64,000 nt of DNA, taken from the NCBI RefSeq assembly GCF_000265405.1, contig NC_018010.1:3865501-3929500 (forward strand), written 5' to 3'. Below the pieces are notes generated by a model. That model was not told where the DNA came from. It made no database searches and was given only the letters and a program-made list of their open reading frames with translations. Source of the DNA: Belliella baltica DSM 15883 (lineage in GTDB: Bacteria > Bacteroidota > Bacteroidia > Cytophagales > Cyclobacteriaceae). Shown here piece after piece: positions 61,301 to 64,000 of this stretch (position 1 is the stretch's first letter; every line of letters begins with the position of its first letter). The translations under genes and the position numbers were made by a program.

Positions 61301-62972
61301 AATGGGCGGAACAGTAAATGGAAGCCTAGACATCTTAGGAACAATCAATTCACCTGAAGTGCTTGGGTCTGCAAGAGTAAATGGTGGTTCTTTGAAAATA
61401 AATTATCTCAACACTTTTTACACGATAGATGGAAATTTGGTTTTTGGAAGTAATGAAATCAGCTTCCGAGAACTTCTATTGAAAGATATCAATGGAAATC
61501 TAGCAAGAATGCGAGGAGGAATCACGCATGATCGTTTTCAAGATTTCCTTTTGGACATCTCTTCAAACTTAGAAAATTTTCAAGTTTTGAATACTTCAGC
61601 CAGAGATAACGAATTGTTTTACGGAACAGCCTATGTGACTGGAACACTCGATATCTTCGGAGCTGCAAATAATCTTGATATCAATGCTCGAGCTACTTCT
61701 CAACCTAACACAAGGATTATCATTCCTTTTGGTTCTTCTAATGTTCAAGCTCAAGAAGATTTTATCAATATAAGAGATACTACTCGAAACGAAATCATCA
61801 CTGAATCAGTCGAAAAGCTTGCGATCAACAATGTAAGAATGAATTTTGTATTGGACATTACTCCGGATGCGTATACTGAAATTCAAATTGATCCAAGAAC
61901 TGGCGAAAATATCCAAGGTAGAGGACGTGGAGTTTTGACACTGAACATTGACACGCAAGGAAACTTTTCCATGACAGGAAATTATGAAATCACAGAAGCA
62001 AAATATAATTTTTCGCTTTATAACATCATTAGAAGAGAATTTGTGGTAGAACCTGGAGGAAGGATATCATGGTTTGGTGACCCTTATGAAGGAATAATGG
62101 ACATCAGAGCAACATATCAAGAGAGTGTTTCGCTTCAAAATTTACAAAATAACAGGACAACGGGTACAGAACTCGAAGACCCACAATTAAGAAGAAGGTG
62201 GCCACTTAAAGTAATCATGGATTTGAATGGCAATCTTTTGAGTCCTGATATTGCTTTTGATTTTGACTTCACGGAGTTTCCAGAAGGGGCTCTTCAAACT
62301 TACATATCTGCCTTTAGAAATAGAATTGCAAATGACGAACAAGAGAAAAATAGACAAGTCTTTTCTGTCATCATGATGCGGTCATTCTCGCCTGAAGGTC
62401 AATTTAGTGGTGTAAGCAATATCGCAAGTTCCAACTTAAGTCAACTTCTATCTTCTCAGCTGAATAGCTTTATTTCTCAAGTTGATCAAAATTTAGAAGT
62501 TGATATTGACCTAGCGACTTTGGATCAAAGTGCTTTAGAAACTTTTCAGTTGCGCGTGGCTTACACATTCTTAGATGGACGACTTCGAGTAACAAGAGAT
62601 GGTGGATTTACAGATTTGCAAGGAAATGCTGACATCAATAGCATAGCTGGAGATTGGAATGCTGAGTACCTTATTACTCAGGATGGCCGCTATAGATTAC
62701 GCATTTATAATAGAAACAATTTCAACACATTCACTTCCCTATCTCTATCTAGAAATGTGGCCACCTACGGCATTTCCCTATCCCAAAATCTTGCATTTAA
62801 TTCATTCAAAGAACTGATAGAGCGAATTACAAACAAAAACAAAGAAAAACTGAGGATTAACGATACGGATGATTTTTTGAGATATCAATTTGAAGAAAAT
62901 GAAAACTGGAAGCCAATTCCTCTTGACAACCTTGATTTGAGAATTAAAGAAGAGCAAAGACAAGATCAATAG
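58398..62972 (+). CDS. TamB-like translocation/assembly module protein
   Basis: A 1524-residue envelope protein with an N-terminal signal anchor (about residues 15-36, FRSVLFLVLGLVFFVIALQI). Then long beta-helical repeats of the AsmA/TamB kind, and a C-terminal DUF490 domain with YEITEAKYNFSLYNIIRREF and FSVIMMRSFSPEGQFSGVSN. TamB-like proteins bridge inner and outer membranes and help lipid transport or outer membrane protein assembly. Start: TTG 58398; a stop lies 7 bases upstream in frame and no ATG fits. No TamA gene is adjacent. Confidence 0.88.
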   Translation: MEKKSKVTEKILKAFKLLFRSVLFLVLGLVFFVIALQIPFIQTKVSGFLTAYITDKTGFDTSIDKVKIRWWDAVSLTDVVIYDQQDSLMINLEEVYIDFSVKGLLDAENPSLDQIKMINGNVRIIGHKSGENLNITTFFNEVNRLIPKAKTPNKQFKFSIGNIFLEETSLDILNYAATPITEGFDYNQLKFRDLLADADEFYTTQGKIGFKTNYLKGIEINSGIVIQQLKTDFTYTPTFMEFDNLFLRSNQTEIKDYLKFSYESVKALSNFNEEVSIQASLNESTLDIKDLKYFSDQIPNFEDRVTLSGDIEGKVNDLSSEQLLIRFGKRSALFGKFDIQGLPDVKNTFFEMSLLNSILNSEDLSPYISEEAKVEVNKFRDIRFDTDFSGYLRNFTANGNFRTEIGQMIGRLNYKFENNQPTYNGRLELKDLDLGILLEDKDNFQKVSLTGEIKGTGLTLETALLQVDANIKKLGIYNYDYENIRSNATYGKDLFSGKLEVNDPNLKANFDGVLDLRDNKDSIRLNVQVDTAFLKELNIIDRDLFISGKVDMDTKGITLDDIEGIARFSDLNLSYEGRNVFIDNFFFQSLFTDQSRLVSLNSDYLVAGISGNFKVEELLRDVEMLSKQYWAILTNSPEPSSPISKDDFEPYNIDINLNFIDINPLINIVEPKASISKNTIIEGAFYQTPSNTIFNFFSSVDSIYYNGNFLFDTNLDFNTSKLIDSQNVLASFYIFSKQQVLTNGLTFNNLGIEAIWDESKIELTYNQDQLSTESYFKLSSEIQIFPDHTSIVVDPSELKILDKIWQFDKNNQIYIANSEVEFDNIKLINKDQYISLNGNISKDPEQILALQLNQVNLDFFNTLSLKSFEGTANGMFAFNNFYEGLGVNGNVNIKDFFINNFLIGDIEAATFLTDNKINLELNNYRNEKKVISLEGFINNENDAISLKANLNEANISILEPFLSDYLTQMGGTVNGSLDILGTINSPEVLGSARVNGGSLKINYLNTFYTIDGNLVFGSNEISFRELLLKDINGNLARMRGGITHDRFQDFLLDISSNLENFQVLNTSARDNELFYGTAYVTGTLDIFGAANNLDINARATSQPNTRIIIPFGSSNVQAQEDFINIRDTTRNEIITESVEKLAINNVRMNFVLDITPDAYTEIQIDPRTGENIQGRGRGVLTLNIDTQGNFSMTGNYEITEAKYNFSLYNIIRREFVVEPGGRISWFGDPYEGIMDIRATYQESVSLQNLQNNRTTGTELEDPQLRRRWPLKVIMDLNGNLLSPDIAFDFDFTEFPEGALQTYISAFRNRIANDEQEKNRQVFSVIMMRSFSPEGQFSGVSNIASSNLSQLLSSQLNSFISQVDQNLEVDIDLATLDQSALETFQLRVAYTFLDGRLRVTRDGGFTDLQGNADINSIAGDWNAEYLITQDGRYRLRIYNRNNFNTFTSLSLSRNVATYGISLSQNLAFNSFKELIERITNKNKEKLRINDTDDFLRYQFEENENWKPIPLDNLDLRIKEEQRQDQ

Positions 62973-63051
62973 CTTGGAAAATAAAATCAAAGCTTATAAT
63001 TCAAACAATTTTTGAGCTTGAGAATTAGATTGAAAGAACAATAAAAAGAAG

Positions 63052-64000
63052 ATGGAAAAGATTAGCATATTTTGGTTTAGAAGAGACCTCAGGTTAGAAG
63101 ACAATACAGGATTATTTTATGCATTTGAGCAGGAAGAGAACGTCTTGCCTCTTTTCATTTTTGACAAGAATATCTTGGACAAATTAGAAGATAAAAAAGA
63201 TAGGAGAGTGCAATTTATCTACGATCAGATTAGCAACATTTCTGAGCAACTGAAAGATTTTGAAAGCAGCATTCTAGTAAAATACGGCTACCCTTTGGAA
63301 GTTTTCCAATCTCTATTCAAAGAATATACAATTCAAAATATTTATACCAATAGAGACTACGAACCTTATGCTGAGGAAAGAGATCAATCCATAAAAGACT
63401 TAGCAAAGAAAAATAACTGCCAGTTTTTAGATTTTAAAGATCAAGTAATATTTGAGAAAGGTGAGATTCTCAATGGAAGTGGAGAGTTCTATAAGGTTTT
63501 CACCCCATACAGTCGTATTTGGCTAGACAAATTCAAGAAATCAAAGCTTTCTCCACTTTCCCTAGACGGAAGGAAGAGAAATTTCTTAAAAATAGATGCA
63601 CTTCCAATTCCAAGCTTAGTCGATATGGGATTTGAAAAAAGTAATCTTAAAATTCCTGCACTTGAAATCAATAAACCTTTGATCAAAAAATATGATCAAG
63701 TTAGAAATTTCCCTGCAATCAACGGTACCACAAGATTGGGAATCCACTTAAGGTTTGGTACAGTCAGCGTAAGAAAACTCGCTCTTGAAGCTGCCCAGCT
63801 AAATGATACGTACTTGAATGAATTGATTTGGAGAGAGTTTTATATGATGATTCTTGCACACAACCCACAGGTTACAGACAAAGCCTTCAAACCCCAGTAT
63901 GATCAGATTCCATGGAGAAACTCTGAAGAAGATTTTCAAAAGTGGTGTGATGGAAAAACAGGATATCCTATTGTAGATGCTGGCATGCGCGAACTGAACG
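63052..64000 (+). CDS. Deoxyribodipyrimidine photolyase, partial (runs off window)
   Basis: The first 316 codons of a photolyase/cryptochrome-family protein. N-terminal antenna domain begins MEKISIFWFRRDLRLEDNTG; the FAD-binding domain follows with TTRLGIHLRFGTVSVRKLAL and ELIWREFYMMILAHNP, then WCDGKTGYPIVDAGMREL at the window end. This order fits a class I CPD photolyase, which repairs UV-induced pyrimidine dimers with blue light. The C-terminal third is not in the window. It follows the TamB-like gene by 79 bases. Confidence 0.93.
   Translation, partial: MEKISIFWFRRDLRLEDNTGLFYAFEQEENVLPLFIFDKNILDKLEDKKDRRVQFIYDQISNISEQLKDFESSILVKYGYPLEVFQSLFKEYTIQNIYTNRDYEPYAEERDQSIKDLAKKNNCQFLDFKDQVIFEKGEILNGSGEFYKVFTPYSRIWLDKFKKSKLSPLSLDGRKRNFLKIDALPIPSLVDMGFEKSNLKIPALEINKPLIKKYDQVRNFPAINGTTRLGIHLRFGTVSVRKLALEAAQLNDTYLNELIWREFYMMILAHNPQVTDKAFKPQYDQIPWRNSEEDFQKWCDGKTGYPIVDAGMRELN

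Overview
The window looks like chromosomal DNA from a member of the Bacteroidota, most likely the Cytophagales (Cyclobacteriaceae / Algoriphagus-like). This rests on AT-rich sequence, Bacteroidota-type promoters (TTTG, about 20 bases, then TAnnTTTG), DUF3098, DUF2147, DUF2911, DUF4221 and 6-bladed beta-propeller lipoproteins, PdeM, and a hut cluster using urocanate hydratase plus an arginase-type HutG. The genus is an inference; no rRNA is present.

Layout. 0-8 kb: envelope and division operon (ftsX, DUF3098, uppP, truB start), pdeM, and a methionine operon (metY-metX-hom) behind a SAM-I riboswitch. 8-16 kb: a fasciclin lipoprotein with an early stop codon, rlmF, a fructan locus (GH32, sugar porter, PfkB kinase) and remnants of toxin-antitoxin antitoxins. 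16-37.7 kb: histidine degradation genes hutH, hutI, hutU and hutG on the plus strand, split by an accessory island on the minus strand. 37.7-46.8 kb: valS, a broken DUF2975/HTH pair, a TonB-dependent-receptor-like protein, an oxidoreductase, DUF2911 and an M42 peptidase. 46.9-56.2 kb: TauE, an ATP-grasp-like protein with a single-domain response regulator, a PurF-like enzyme, and a sigma-54 regulator convergent with a hybrid histidine kinase. 56.2-64 kb: HNH nuclease, smpB, tsaD, a TamB-like giant protein and the start of a photolyase.

The most unusual region is 19.5-31.1 kb. Three operons, all on the minus strand, each begin with a very small peptide gene. About 115-140 bases upstream of each lies the same roughly 150-base repeat, carrying the dyad ACTATT-CC-AATAGT and a G/C homopolymer tract of varying length. 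Cassettes A and B start with signal-peptide peptides holding a close Cys pair (NVEALA-like in layout); cassette C starts with a double-glycine-leader peptide. Companion genes differ between cassettes: beta-propeller or DUF4221 lipoproteins, a MauE-like membrane protein, a CGPC thioredoxin-like lipoprotein, and small secreted lipocalin-like proteins. Cassette A lies between a complete hutH and a diverged 740-base copy of the hutH 3' end. Cassette C lies between 145-base direct repeats and carries a dead IS1595-type element inside one of its genes. I read this as a recombining array of peptide cassettes that inserted into the hut operon.
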